64,000 nt of DNA from Engelhardtia mirabilis. GTDB lineage: Bacteria; Planctomycetota; UBA1135; GCA-002686595. Within the stretch, counting starts at the first letter, position 1; every line of letters begins with the position of its first letter. The position numbers and the translations under genes were made by a program. Location of the stretch: assembly GCF_007748095.1 (NCBI RefSeq), contig NZ_CP036287.1, positions 2,852,001 through 2,916,000 of the forward strand, written 5' to 3'. The notes beneath the pieces are model-generated. The model was not told the origin of the DNA, ran no database searches, and saw only the letters and a program-made list of their open reading frames with translations. This document shows positions 44,760 through 56,618 of the stretch, piece after piece.

Positions 44760-47142
44760 GGTTCAGGGCCAATACTCGCTCGACGGTGGACCAGGCCACC
44801 AGCAGCAAGAACGCGAGCGCCGCCGCGGCCAGGGCTCGGCGCCAGTAGGGAGGGGTGTAGGTGAAGCCGAGGGGACCCGGGTCGCTCCACTCGTGCAGTT
44901 TCACGAGCCCGCTGGGATCGGCGCCCGGACCGCCGATAGTTCGTGGCCAACCGTCGGACCAGCGGGAGGAGCGGCGCGTGCCGTTGGTGTGGACGATGGA
45001 TGCGATCGCGAAGTACGCGACCTTGGCGACCCTCCAGGTCCCGTCGCGACGCTCGACCTCGATCGCCTGATAGGGCGCCGCGAGCTCGTCACCGCCGTCA
45101 ACCGCCCAAGCGTCCGGCGCAGCGCCCAGGCGGCGATGGACCGCAAAGCCCTCGAGCCAGTAGCTCAGCTCGAGCCGTGGGTGTTCGATCGGCTCACGGG
45201 CGAGGATGCAGGTGATCCGCGCGGCGTCGAGGCGCTCGTGGTCGACAAGGTCCAGGCTCGGCAAGCGGCCGACGCCCGAGCGCACACGGGTCGCCGGATC
45301 CACCCCCGCGAAGAAGTCCACCGCGCCCTTGGGCGTGAAGGCCACGTAGGCCGAGGCGTCGCGGCCGCCGTAGAGCGCCACCATGTTGGGGCGCGCCAGG
45401 TCGACCACGTCCTCGAGCCCGGATGGCGAGGGGTCGTAGCGCAGCACGCGCCCGTCCCCGGCGGCGTCGAGCACGGCGCCCATGGCCTCGCTCTCGGGCA
45501 CCAGTGGAACCCCGCCCAGGTCGCGGCGTTGCACGTGGGGCGACGACACCGTCACCGCTTCGAACAGCAGCACCAGGCCCGCGGCGGCGAGGAGCGGGCC
45601 GTGGCTCCGCCGCCGTCCGGCGATCACCGACGAACCCGCGAGCAGCAGGGCCGCCAGGCCCGTGACAACGAAGCCGGTCGACAGGCGCTCAGCCGTCGCC
45701 GCGGACTCGAGCGGCGGCAGGACCTGGCGCACCTCTTCGAGGGGCGTTCCGTGGGCCGCGGACCAGCGTTGCTCTTGGGCCTGGATCAGGGCGTCGCCGT
45801 TCATGAAGGCCGCGCCGAGGGCCAGGGCTCCGACGCCCACGAGGCCGAGGGCGCTCGACGCGCGCCGACCCGCGGAGCTACGCAGGCCGTCCACTCCGAC
45901 AGCCGCGAGCCAGGCCCAGCCGATCCAGGCCACCGCCATGGCCCGCGTGGGCGCGCCGCCGCCGAGGCCGGGGATCCGGTACAGCAGCTCGAAGCCCGGC
46001 CAAGCCTGGGCCCAGCCAAAAGCGAGCAGGACCAGCGCCGCCGGAGCGATGGCGCGACGACCGCCGCAGACCACACCGGCGAGGGCTAGCAGCACCGTGA
46101 CCACACCGGCGAAGGGGTCCCACTCGAGTGGCACCGAGGTCTGGGCCCGCTCCCATTCGTCGTTGTCGCTGAGCCACCAGGCGGCGACCGGACCGAAGGG
46201 CGGCGCCAGCTCGGTCGGCTTGCCGAACAGCTGCGGAACGACGAGGCCGAGGCTCGTGGCCGGTGGGGCGGCCTCGGCCGCGATCGCCTCGGCGTCCTTG
46301 ACCGTGCGGTAGCTGTCCGCACTCGCGGCCGCGCTAGGCACGAGTTGAGGCAGGGCCAGGGCCAGGCCAAGGGCACAGGCTCCGGCGAACCCGGCCCAGG
46401 CGCGGGCTGAACGCAGCCGCACGATGGCAGCCAAGCCCGTGGCCGCGAGCACGAAGGCCGCGATCGGCGGGAAGCCGGCCAGGAAGGAGCAGGCGATGAA
46501 CCCGGCCAGCAGCGGCCCGCTGGGGGCTCTGCGCGCGCGCAGGCCCTCGACGGCCCACAGACACCAGGGCAGCCACAAGGCCGCGTCGACCTTCATCCCA
46601 TAGTGCAGGTTGGCGACGCCCCAGCCCGTCGTCTGCAATGCGATGGCTCCCACCGCGCAGGCCGCCTCGCTGGTGCCGAGCCGGGCGAGCAGGGCCCACA
46701 GCCCCGCACCGGCCAAGAGCAGCGAGAGGATCGCGAGCGGACCCGCCGCGCGGTCCGGGGGGGCGATCAGCGCCAGGAGGTTGGGCGGATAGAAGGGCCC
46801 GTGGATCGCGTTGCCGAGAAGGGGCAGGCCCAGGGACTGGTCGTCGTCCCACAAGAGGCTGCGCCCGGCGAACACCCGCTCGCGGAACTCGAGTTGGTCG
46901 TAGAGCACCGGGAAGATCCGGTCGCCAGTCCAGTAGTTCAGGCCCACCCGAGCGCGCGCGGCGGCCTCGGGATACTCCAGCGAGAGGGGCGGGTAGACCA
47001 CCGGCGCCTGGGGCAGGAAACGGTAGCCCGGCAGGAGCGAGGGCCCGATCAGGAGCAGCGGTGCGACCAGGAGCAGGGCCAGCCGCAGACCTGTGGGCAG
47101 CCGTCGCTGCTCGGGGTCGGGGGCCGCAGCGTGGTCGCTCAT
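44731..47142 (-). CDS. Polytopic membrane protein, YfhO/GT-C-like
   Basis: An 803-residue integral membrane protein. I start it at ATG 47142 (MSDHAAAPDPEQRR) because the upstream frame would run through a repeat element. After one N-terminal helix a periplasmic loop follows (DRIFPVLYDQLEFRERVFAGRSLLWDDDQSLGLPLLGNAIHGPFYPPNLLAL in segments), a layout typical of YfhO-like and GT-C proteins, then about ten helices and a soluble C-terminal part. YfhO-like proteins help to decorate surface polymers with sugars; the role here is inferred. It is divergent from the GT39-like gene. Confidence 0.75.
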   Translation of the reverse strand: MSDHAAAPDPEQRRLPTGLRLALLLVAPLLLIGPSLLPGYRFLPQAPVVYPPLSLEYPEAAARARVGLNYWTGDRIFPVLYDQLEFRERVFAGRSLLWDDDQSLGLPLLGNAIHGPFYPPNLLALIAPPDRAAGPLAILSLLLAGAGLWALLARLGTSEAACAVGAIALQTTGWGVANLHYGMKVDAALWLPWCLWAVEGLRARRAPSGPLLAGFIACSFLAGFPPIAAFVLAATGLAAIVRLRSARAWAGFAGACALGLALALPQLVPSAAASADSYRTVKDAEAIAAEAAPPATSLGLVVPQLFGKPTELAPPFGPVAAWWLSDNDEWERAQTSVPLEWDPFAGVVTVLLALAGVVCGGRRAIAPAALVLLAFGWAQAWPGFELLYRIPGLGGGAPTRAMAVAWIGWAWLAAVGVDGLRSSAGRRASSALGLVGVGALALGAAFMNGDALIQAQEQRWSAAHGTPLEEVRQVLPPLESAATAERLSTGFVVTGLAALLLAGSSVIAGRRRSHGPLLAAAGLVLLFEAVTVSSPHVQRRDLGGVPLVPESEAMGAVLDAAGDGRVLRYDPSPSGLEDVVDLARPNMVALYGGRDASAYVAFTPKGAVDFFAGVDPATRVRSGVGRLPSLDLVDHERLDAARITCILAREPIEHPRLELSYWLEGFAVHRRLGAAPDAWAVDGGDELAAPYQAIEVERRDGTWRVAKVAYFAIASIVHTNGTRRSSRWSDGWPRTIGGPGADPSGLVKLHEWSDPGPLGFTYTPPYWRRALAAAALAFLLLVAWSTVERVLALNHATSRPLQR

Positions 47143-47156
47143 GGACGGGCATCCTA

Positions 47157-47220
47157 GTGCACCGCGGGGTAGGCGGACGTCAGGTGCCAGGCACAAAACC
47201 GCCGCCTACCCCGCGGGCAC
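47157..47220. repeat. Bipartite hairpin element between divergent membrane-protein genes
   Basis: CCGCGGGGTAGGCGG (47162-47176) pairs perfectly with CCGCCTACCCCGCGG (47202-47216). The outer GTGC/GCAC (47157-47160 with 47217-47220) extends the stem past a single unpaired A. The loop holds a second small palindrome, GTGCCAGGCAC (47184-47194). This arrangement is REP-like. It fills most of the 92-bp space between two divergent genes, so it may also affect their promoters. Confidence 0.65.
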
Positions 47221-47234
47221 GCTACCCTTCCCCC

Positions 47235-48845
47235 GTGAGTGCCTTGTCACCCGACGGCGGGTCCCTCCCCGCGCCCCGTGCCAAACGGGCCCTGCTGCTG
47301 ATCCTGCTGCTCGGTCTGGCAATCCGTCTGGTCGGCTTCACCGATCCATGGAGCGGGCGCGCCGACGACTTCCACAGCCACTTCGGCGCCTTCGCCACCG
47401 GCGGGCCGGCCACCAACTTCGCCGAACACGGCTTGGCCGAGTCGCTCGGCATGCCCTACGACTGGCGCCTGGCCCTCGAGGACGGGACCTACATCCACGG
47501 CTGGTACTCGCACCACCCGGCCCTCTACATGTGGCTGTCGGGAGCCTCGGTCGCGGTCTTCGGCCTCGAGCCCTGGGCCCTGCGACTACCCGCCCTGCTG
47601 TTGAGCCTGTTCTCGATCCTCGCCGTCGAGCGCCTGGCGAGCTTCGTGTGGGGGCGGCGGATCGGAGTGCTCGCCGCCCTGTTCATGGCCGTGCTGCCGT
47701 ACTCGGTGCGCCACGGGATGCAGGTCTGGACCGAGCCGGCCATCGCGGGCACGACCTGCCTGCTGGTGCGGGACTACCTGGCCTGGCTGCGCGACGGGCG
47801 CTTGCGTCACCTGGTCACGGGTGCGGGCTGGCTCGCGGCCGGCGGCCTGCTCGACTGGCCGGCGCACTTCATCCTGCCCGCCATCGGCTTGCACGCGCTC
47901 GTGGTCTGCGTACGCGACGGCGGCTGGCCGCGCCTGCGCCAGACGCTGATCCTGCCGGTGGCCTCCCTGGCCACGATCGGCCTGCACGCGGCGCACATGC
48001 ACTTCGCCGTGGGCGCCGAGGGCAGCGCGGCCGACCGCGGCCACACCCTGTCCGGCGTGATGGGGCTGCCCGAGGGCATGGAGCTCTCGGTCTTCGTCAT
48101 GCGTCAGCTCGGCAACGTGCTGCGCTACTGCGGCGGGCCCGCGACGGCGCTCCTGGCGGCGGCCGCCCTGTGGCAGTCGGTGCTCGCCCTGCGCGGGCGT
48201 TTCGACCGCGAGGACTGGATGCTGCCGGCACTGGCCCTGCCGGGCGTGATGTACGTGGCCTTGTTCCCCGGCCGCAGCCACAACCATGACTTCTTCCTGG
48301 TCGTGTCCCTGGGCTACATCGCGATCTCGCTCGCCCTGGCCTGGACCGGCGTCGAGCGCCTCGCGGCGCGCGCCCTGGGACGCTCGGCCCAGACGGTGAC
48401 GTCGATCCTGCTGGTCATGCTCGGCAGTTGGTGCCTGTGGCTCGACACGGTGGAATGGTTCCGACACCGCTCGCCGCAGATGGCGGAGCTGGTCGAAGAA
48501 CCGTGGCTCGCCGAATGGATCGACGACCCGGACGCCGTGATCCTGACCCACATGGGCCGCGGCATGGCCCTGCCCTTCTACAGCCGCGCCCAGGTGGTCC
48601 ACAGCGTCGACCGCGCGGCGCGCCTGCGCTACCTGTGCGACACGGTGCTGCCGGAGCTGAAGACGGGCACGCGGGTGGCGATGTTGGTGGACCTGACCTG
48701 GGCCCCGGCCTTGGCGGATTGGCCGCAGATCGAGCAGGAGCTGCGCGGGCGCGGCGAGTTGCGCCTGTTCGAGACCGAGTACGGGCCCTTCGCCCTGGTG
48801 GATCTGTCAGCCGCAGTCCCCGACTCGTCGCCGACCGATCACTAG
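47235..48845 (+). CDS. ArnT/PMT-type (GT39-like) membrane glycosyltransferase
   Basis: A 536-residue GT-C-type transferase. The GTG at 47235 is the first start after the hairpin element. The first membrane helix (ALLLILLLGLAIRLVGF) leads into a periplasmic loop with an acidic D-D (SGRADDFHSHFGAF), as in the catalytic loop of ArnT/PMT enzymes. HGWYSHHPALYMWLSG and ALRLPALLLSLFSILAVERL follow, then eight or so helices and a short soluble tail. It probably uses a polyprenyl-phosphate sugar, for which the DPM-like enzyme at 27.4 kb could be a source. The stop is TAG. Confidence 0.82.
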   Translation: MSALSPDGGSLPAPRAKRALLLILLLGLAIRLVGFTDPWSGRADDFHSHFGAFATGGPATNFAEHGLAESLGMPYDWRLALEDGTYIHGWYSHHPALYMWLSGASVAVFGLEPWALRLPALLLSLFSILAVERLASFVWGRRIGVLAALFMAVLPYSVRHGMQVWTEPAIAGTTCLLVRDYLAWLRDGRLRHLVTGAGWLAAGGLLDWPAHFILPAIGLHALVVCVRDGGWPRLRQTLILPVASLATIGLHAAHMHFAVGAEGSAADRGHTLSGVMGLPEGMELSVFVMRQLGNVLRYCGGPATALLAAAALWQSVLALRGRFDREDWMLPALALPGVMYVALFPGRSHNHDFFLVVSLGYIAISLALAWTGVERLAARALGRSAQTVTSILLVMLGSWCLWLDTVEWFRHRSPQMAELVEEPWLAEWIDDPDAVILTHMGRGMALPFYSRAQVVHSVDRAARLRYLCDTVLPELKTGTRVAMLVDLTWAPALADWPQIEQELRGRGELRLFETEYGPFALVDLSAAVPDSSPTDH

Positions 48846-48864
48846 CCCATGCGCCGCGCGCGGC

Positions 48865-51561
48865 TCAGAAGCACAGGGTCCCGCTCAAGCCGTTGCTGAG
48901 GTGCACCTCGCCCGGCTGGGGTCCGATGACCACGGCCTGTAGGAAGAACGTCGCTCCAACCAGGCCCGTGTCGTTCGGCACCTGCACGCTGACGGCGCCG
49001 GTTCCGGCCAGGGTGTTGAAGTAGAGCGGCGTCACGCCGCCCGGATCGATCAACACCGTGCCACCGAACAGGGGCACGGCCGCCGACGCCGTTGCCAGGC
49101 CGAGGATGCCCAGGGTGAAGGGCGGCGCGCCGGCGACGGAGAAGACGTGGGTCTGGCCGATGGCCGTCGTGCTGGCGGAGTCGAGGACGAGGTCGTTCAC
49201 CCCGCCCAGGCCGACGCCGAAGGCCACGTAGTTGCACGGCGGTTCGATCTCGTAATCCCAGATCCCGCGCCCGTAGGTGCCAAAGCGCATGGTCTGACCG
49301 TCGGGCAGGGCTTCGACACTCCAGTAGGGCACGGCCGGCGCGGTGCCGCCCGAGATGTCGTACCAAGCTCCGCCCGGGTCGCGCCGGAAGACCTCCATCT
49401 CGGTGCCGGCGAAGACCGTTCCCGACCCGTCGGGGGCTTCGCCGAGGCAGTAGACCAGCGTGCTCGGCAGGCCCGTGGACCAGGCCTGCCACGACAGGCC
49501 GCCGTCGGTGGTGCGCCACACGCCAGGGCCCGAGTAGCCGCTGCCGCCGACCCAGGCCGTGTCCACGTCGGTCGACGAGGCCAGGATCGCGGTGCCGTAG
49601 AAGTACTGGGGTCCTGGCCCGCTCCCGCTGCCCTGGGCCCAGGTGACACCGCGGTCGTTCGAGGCCCAGAAGCGCCCCTTGTTGGTCACCGCGAAGGCGC
49701 GGTCGCCGTCCACGGGCGAGAAGGCCAGGCCCGTCAGGTACTCGCCCGAGGAGAGGGCGAAGTTCTGGTTCGAGTACTGGCTCGCTGTCCAGTCGTTGGT
49801 TCCGGGGACGCGCGTGTAGTGCCACAGGTGCGTCGCGCAGAGGAAGAAGTAGTCCTTGCGCAGGGGATCGGCCGTCAAGGACGGCATCCACGAGTAGGCC
49901 TCACCCGCGGGGAAGTCCTCGGTGTACAGGCTCGGGTTGTCCTCGCCGCGGCTGATCAACACGAAGCCGGGATAGACCGTGAACACGAAGTCGTGGGTGC
50001 CGTCGCCGGACACCGCGTGTCCGTAGTCACCGCTGATCGACTGGTCGAAGGCGAGCAGCTCGGTCCCCGCCGCCGGGGGTGCGTCGGCGCGCTGCCAGCC
50101 CTGGTCCTGGCTCCCGGCGACCACGTGGTCCGGGTTGGCCGCGCTGGTGAGCGTCGTGTAGTACTGGCTGATCCCGAGGCCGTCGAGGGACAGGTTGGCC
50201 ACCGTCGACAGGCCGTCGGTGGAGCGGAACAGGCCACCGTCGGTGCACACGTACCAGACCTCGCCGCCCGCGCCGTCGGGCCACACGTCCATGCCCGGCA
50301 GGTCCGCGTGCAGCTTGCCGGCGGGGTTGCCGTAGTACTCGCCCCAGCCGTTCACGACCTTGAACGACGCGCCGCCGTTGGTCGTGCGGTGGCACTCCAC
50401 ACCGCCCCAGGCGAAGAGGTCGGCGTCCACGATCGAGGCGTTCAGCGTGCCCCAGTAGTCCGACAGGGTCTGGATCGCGGTCCAGCTCTGGCCGGCGTCG
50501 TCGGAGCGCCGCAGCAGCTCGCCCGACCCGGTGTGTTGCACCGCCCACAGGCGCGGCGCGCCGGCCTCGGATCCGACCAGCTCGGCCTGGCCGCTGCCGA
50601 CGCTGGGTAGGGTCCCGCGCAGGCTCCAGCTGTCGCCCTGGTCGGCGCTGACGAAGCACTGGTTGCCGTCCACCAGGTACAGGAGGTCCGCGGGCACCTG
50701 TCGCGAGGTCCACAGGTCTCCGGCGTAGCTGCCGAGGTCGCGGACCTTGGTGAAGCTCTGCCCGCTGTCGGTGGAGCGGTAGACCGCCCAGCCTACGCCG
50801 CCGGAGCCGGACTTGCGCCCGACCACGAAGACCGCGGGAGCCGGCCCCGCGCCGCGGATCACGCGCCGGATCCCGGAGCTCTGGGGAATGCCGGTGGGTT
50901 CGAACCAGGTCGCGCCGTCGTCGAGGGACAGGTGGATCGAACCGCCGTCCGTGGCGCGCAGCACCGCCGGCGCTGCGCCGCCCGCCGGGTGGGGCAGCAC
51001 CGCCAGCCAGTGGGCGCCTCCGTAGAGGTCGTCGCCGATCGGCTCCCAGCCGGTGCCGTCCAGGGTGCCGTGCCAGAGCCCACCCTTGGCCGAGCCGACG
51101 TAGAGGGCCTGGCCGTCGGGGGAGTGGGCCGCCACGTGGACCCGGCCGGCCTGGTTGCGGCTGCCGCGCTCGGTCCAGGGCGGCGCGGCGGCGGCCATGG
51201 TCACCAGCTGGTTGCCGCGTTGGCGCAGCCGGTCGCCGTTGCGTCGCTCGAGCTCGTTCCAGTCGACGCCCGGTCCGGCCCAGTGGCGCTCTCGGATCCA
51301 GGCCTTGCGGAGCGAGCTCTGACGACCCTCGGCCCGATCGTCGAGCCAGTTCTCCGTCGGCATCGGCAGTGGCGGCGCAATCGAGGAGCTGGGCTCGGCG
51401 TCGGCCCGCTGCTCGCTGGTGACGGCCCCCGAGGCGTCGACGCCCGCCGCCGGGGCGCTCGGCGCAGGTGCCGCCGCGGGGGACGCGGCGCAGGCCAGGA
51501 CCAGAAGCGGACAGAGGATCGACGCCGCCGCGACGGCGAACGAGCGGGGAGAACGCTGCAT
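48865..51561 (-). CDS. Exported sialidase/VPS10-like beta-propeller protein
   Basis: An 898-residue secreted protein. The N-terminus has a signal sequence with lipobox-like LLVLAC, then an Ala/Pro-rich stretch. Many Asp-box-like repeats follow (SLDDGATWFEP, STDSGQSFTKV, SADQGDSWSL, SDDAGQSWTAI, TTNGGASFKV, STDGLSTV, SNDRGVTWAQ, TTDGGLSWQA), so residues about 130-780 form one or two sialidase-like propellers. The last 120 residues form a beta-sandwich (TAIGQTHVFSVAGAPPFTLGILGLA to NDTGLVGATFFLQAVVIG), which I believe recurs at the end of secreted planctomycete proteins and may serve sorting; that recurrence is from memory. It follows lon by 43 bp. Substrate unknown. Confidence 0.8.
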   Translation of the reverse strand: MQRSPRSFAVAAASILCPLLVLACAASPAAAPAPSAPAAGVDASGAVTSEQRADAEPSSSIAPPLPMPTENWLDDRAEGRQSSLRKAWIRERHWAGPGVDWNELERRNGDRLRQRGNQLVTMAAAAPPWTERGSRNQAGRVHVAAHSPDGQALYVGSAKGGLWHGTLDGTGWEPIGDDLYGGAHWLAVLPHPAGGAAPAVLRATDGGSIHLSLDDGATWFEPTGIPQSSGIRRVIRGAGPAPAVFVVGRKSGSGGVGWAVYRSTDSGQSFTKVRDLGSYAGDLWTSRQVPADLLYLVDGNQCFVSADQGDSWSLRGTLPSVGSGQAELVGSEAGAPRLWAVQHTGSGELLRRSDDAGQSWTAIQTLSDYWGTLNASIVDADLFAWGGVECHRTTNGGASFKVVNGWGEYYGNPAGKLHADLPGMDVWPDGAGGEVWYVCTDGGLFRSTDGLSTVANLSLDGLGISQYYTTLTSAANPDHVVAGSQDQGWQRADAPPAAGTELLAFDQSISGDYGHAVSGDGTHDFVFTVYPGFVLISRGEDNPSLYTEDFPAGEAYSWMPSLTADPLRKDYFFLCATHLWHYTRVPGTNDWTASQYSNQNFALSSGEYLTGLAFSPVDGDRAFAVTNKGRFWASNDRGVTWAQGSGSGPGPQYFYGTAILASSTDVDTAWVGGSGYSGPGVWRTTDGGLSWQAWSTGLPSTLVYCLGEAPDGSGTVFAGTEMEVFRRDPGGAWYDISGGTAPAVPYWSVEALPDGQTMRFGTYGRGIWDYEIEPPCNYVAFGVGLGGVNDLVLDSASTTAIGQTHVFSVAGAPPFTLGILGLATASAAVPLFGGTVLIDPGGVTPLYFNTLAGTGAVSVQVPNDTGLVGATFFLQAVVIGPQPGEVHLSNGLSGTLCF

Positions 51562-51604
51562 CGACCGAGGATAGAGCCTGGACTCGCGCAGCGGTGTGAT
51601 CCGC

Positions 51605-54154
<2,550 letters not shown>

Positions 54155-54159
54155 CGGAG

Positions 54160-54567
54160 TCAGCCGACCTTCTTGAACTGCAACACGACACAACCGTCCA
54201 CCATCCGCGGCTCACCCGGCTCGAAGCGGCCTTGGGGGAGTTGGATCAGGCGTTCGAACAGGCCGTAGGGAATCTCGAGCCGGTGTACCGAAGCGCGGCG
54301 GAAGGCCTTGGGCAGGGCGCGTTGGCCGGAGACCTGCACCACGCCGTCGGTGACGCTGATCTGAACCGTCTCGAGGGGTACGCCGGGCAGGGCCACCAGG
54401 ATCCACAACTCGGTCGCCGTCTCGAAGATGTCGACCGGCGGCTCCCAACTGGCGCGTTTGCCGCCGGGGGGGGCGATGTGGAAGAAGTTCCGCTGAAGGC
54501 GATCGGCGCGGTCGACCATCGACCGTGCGCGCTCCCACATCCAGCTCTCGGGGTCCTTGGGTGCCAT
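54160..54567 (-). CDS. Hsp20/alpha-crystallin small heat-shock protein
   Basis: A 135-residue small heat-shock protein. ATG 54567 is preferred; a TTG-type extension upstream would add a basic leader. The alpha-crystallin core runs from WEPPVDIFETATELWILVALPGV through VQISVTDGVVQVSGQRALP to LEIPYGLFERLIQLP. It holds unfolding proteins in a refoldable state. The C-terminal I-x-I motif used for oligomer contacts is not evident (ends VVLQFKKVG). It lies 5 bp before lon. Confidence 0.9.
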   Translation of the reverse strand: MAPKDPESWMWERARSMVDRADRLQRNFFHIAPPGGKRASWEPPVDIFETATELWILVALPGVPLETVQISVTDGVVQVSGQRALPKAFRRASVHRLEIPYGLFERLIQLPQGRFEPGEPRMVDGCVVLQFKKVG

Positions 54568-54614
54568 GGAATTGCGGCGGGCGGGCACGAGCCTGGGACG
54601 TGAGTGGCGTCGGA

Positions 54615-55439
54615 TCAAGTCCTGCCGTCCGTCGGTGTCGAGGCCAGGTCCTCGTCGGGCCGAGCCTCCGACTCGTCTGTGTGGGGGTAGGGGCGCGTCT
54701 CGCCCAGCACGCGAGCCGGACGGGGGCGGGGCGCCCGCTCGGCCGGTGCGATGCCCCGGATGTGGTCCAGGGCCTGGCCGACGTCGTCGGTGAACAGGAA
54801 CAGGTTCGGATCCGAGGGCGAGATCGTGCCCTCCTCGACCATCCGCCCGCGCACGAACGCGACCGCCTCGGCCCAGTAGTCGGTGCCCATCAGCACGATC
54901 GGGAAGTTCGGAACCTTGCCGGTCTGCACCAGGGTCGCGGTCTCGAACAGCTCGTCGAGGGTGCCGAACCCACCGGGCAGGATCGCGAAGGCCAGGGAGT
55001 ACTTGACCAACATCACCTTGCGCACGAAGAAGTGGTCGAACTCGACCATGCGGTCCAGGTAGGGATTCGCCGTCTGCTCGTGGGGCAGGGTGATGTTGCA
55101 GCCCAGGCTCAGACCGCCGCGCTCGTGGGCGCCGCGATTGGCGGCCTCCATGATCCCTGGACCACCCCCGGTCATGGTTCCGTAGCCGGCGTCGGCGAGG
55201 GCCCCGCCAAGCTCCCGCGCCAGGGCGTACCAGCGATGGTCCGGTCCGAAGCGTGCCGAGCCGAAGACCGTGACGCAGGGGCCGGCGAAGGCCAGGGCGC
55301 GGAAGCCTCGGATGAACTCGCCGAAGATGCCCGCGGCCCAGCGCAGGTCCTCGAGTCGCCGCTGGGGGCCGGCGAGGAAGCGGCGCGTGTCACGGTGTCG
55401 CTTCGACGAACCGCGACCGGCTTGGCTCGGCTTGGTCAA
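54615..55439 (-). CDS. LOG family protein (TIGR00730 / lysine decarboxylase-like)
   Basis: A 274-residue Rossmann-fold protein. The TTG at 55439 is the only sensible start, 9 bp after the previous stop. The signatures are TGGGPGIMEAANRGA and LPGGFGTLDELFETATLVQTGK, which bind a nucleotide phosphoribosyl group in LOG enzymes. Plant relatives release cytokinins from their riboside monophosphates; bacterial ones may be nucleotide nucleosidases. The tail of about 45 residues is Pro/Arg/Asp-rich. Old annotations as lysine decarboxylase are not supported by function. Confidence 0.9.
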   Translation of the reverse strand: MTKPSQAGRGSSKRHRDTRRFLAGPQRRLEDLRWAAGIFGEFIRGFRALAFAGPCVTVFGSARFGPDHRWYALARELGGALADAGYGTMTGGGPGIMEAANRGAHERGGLSLGCNITLPHEQTANPYLDRMVEFDHFFVRKVMLVKYSLAFAILPGGFGTLDELFETATLVQTGKVPNFPIVLMGTDYWAEAVAFVRGRMVEEGTISPSDPNLFLFTDDVGQALDHIRGIAPAERAPRPRPARVLGETRPYPHTDESEARPDEDLASTPTDGRT

Positions 55440-55448
55440 ACGCCGACC

Positions 55449-56618
55449 TCAGTCCTTCCACTGGGCGATGAAGACGTTGGTCTCGCCCGGTAGGGTTCCG
55501 CCGCGGTTGGAGGAGAAGGCCAGCCAGCGACCGTCGGGACTGAAGATCGGGAAGGAATCGAACCCGTCGTAGGTCGTCACCCGACGCGCCTCGCCGCCGC
55601 TGGCGGGGATCGAGAACAGGTCGAAGTTGCGCGAGCGCCCTTCCACGTGGTGGTTGCTGGAGAAGATCACCCGCGAGTCGTCGGGATAGTAGAAGGGCGC
55701 CCAGTTGGCGCGGCCCAGGTCGGTCAACTGGCGCCGGTTCGAGCCGTCGGCGTCGCAGACCATGAGCTCCATGTCGCTGGGGCGGACCAGATCCATCTCC
55801 ATCAGCTGCGCGAACTCGGCCTGCTCCGCCTCGCGGTTCTCGGCCGAGAACTTGGTGCTGCGGAAGATCAGCTTGGTGCCGTCGTGGCTGAAGAAGGCTC
55901 CGCCGTCGTAGCCGGGCGAATCGGTGATCTGGACCACGTCCGTGCCATCGAGGGCGCAGGTGTAGAGCTCCGGGTCACCGGTCCGCGTGGAGGTGAACAC
56001 GATGCGGTCGCCCAGGGGGGACACCGTCGCCTCGGCGTCGTAGCCGGGGCCGCCGATCAAGAGGCTCGTGACCCCCGTCTCGAGGTTCGTGGTGTAGATG
56101 TCGTGCTCGGGGTAGACCTGCCAGACGTACCCGAGGCTGCGGTCCGGCGGGGGCGGGCAGGTCTCGTGGGCGGCGCCGGTGGAGGCGTAGATCACCTCGC
56201 GGCCCGAGGGCATGAAGTAGGCGCAGGTGGTCACGCCGCGTCCGTCGGAGACCTGCCGCAGGGCGCCGGTGCCGGGGTCGGTGGCGTAGATGCGGTCGCA
56301 CTCGATGCCGGCGACCAGGTTGCGTCGCTGCAGGGAGAGGCGGCTGCCGTCGAAGCTCCAGTAGGCCTCGGCGTTCTCACCGCTGGCGGTCAGCATCCAG
56401 AGGTGGGCGAAGTTGCCCTCGTCGCCTTCGATCAAGTGATCGGAGAGCACCGCCCCGGGGATCGGCGGGGAGAGGACCGGGATCGACTGCGTCTCGTCCA
56501 CAGCCGACACGTTCGTCGAAGTAGCAGCCTCCTCTTGGCCAAGGGAGTTCGTGAGGGCGAACAGGGGCGCGACGGCGGCGAGGGCGAAGCTGCCCTTGAT
56601 GATGGGAGTGGAGATCAC
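55449..56618 (-). CDS. Exported TolB-like WD40/PD40 beta-propeller protein
   Basis: A 389-residue protein. I start it at GTG 56618, which overlaps the yidD stop as GTGA and puts a signal sequence first (IKGSFALAAVAPLFALTNSLGQE). Repeats of the TolB/PD40 type follow: AYWSFDGSRLSL, TVSPLGDRIVFTSTRTGDPELYTCALDG, FFSHDGTKLIFRST, YYPDDSRVIFSSN, IFSPDGRWLAFSSNRGG. The domain should form a six- or seven-bladed propeller in the periplasm. It lacks the N-terminal TolB domain, so it is not the TolB of the Tol-Pal system. Role unknown. Confidence 0.84.
   Translation of the reverse strand: MISTPIIKGSFALAAVAPLFALTNSLGQEEAATSTNVSAVDETQSIPVLSPPIPGAVLSDHLIEGDEGNFAHLWMLTASGENAEAYWSFDGSRLSLQRRNLVAGIECDRIYATDPGTGALRQVSDGRGVTTCAYFMPSGREVIYASTGAAHETCPPPPDRSLGYVWQVYPEHDIYTTNLETGVTSLLIGGPGYDAEATVSPLGDRIVFTSTRTGDPELYTCALDGTDVVQITDSPGYDGGAFFSHDGTKLIFRSTKFSAENREAEQAEFAQLMEMDLVRPSDMELMVCDADGSNRRQLTDLGRANWAPFYYPDDSRVIFSSNHHVEGRSRNFDLFSIPASGGEARRVTTYDGFDSFPIFSPDGRWLAFSSNRGGTLPGETNVFIAQWKD

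Noticed and set aside
54615..55439. Lysine decarboxylase function for the LOG-family gene, perhaps linked to lat
   Set aside because: The GGGPGIMEA and PGGFGTLDE motifs belong to nucleotide-processing LOG proteins; the decarboxylase label is historical.
55449..56618. TolB of the Tol-Pal system
   Set aside because: Only the propeller is present, without the N-terminal TolB domain, and no tolA or pal lies nearby.
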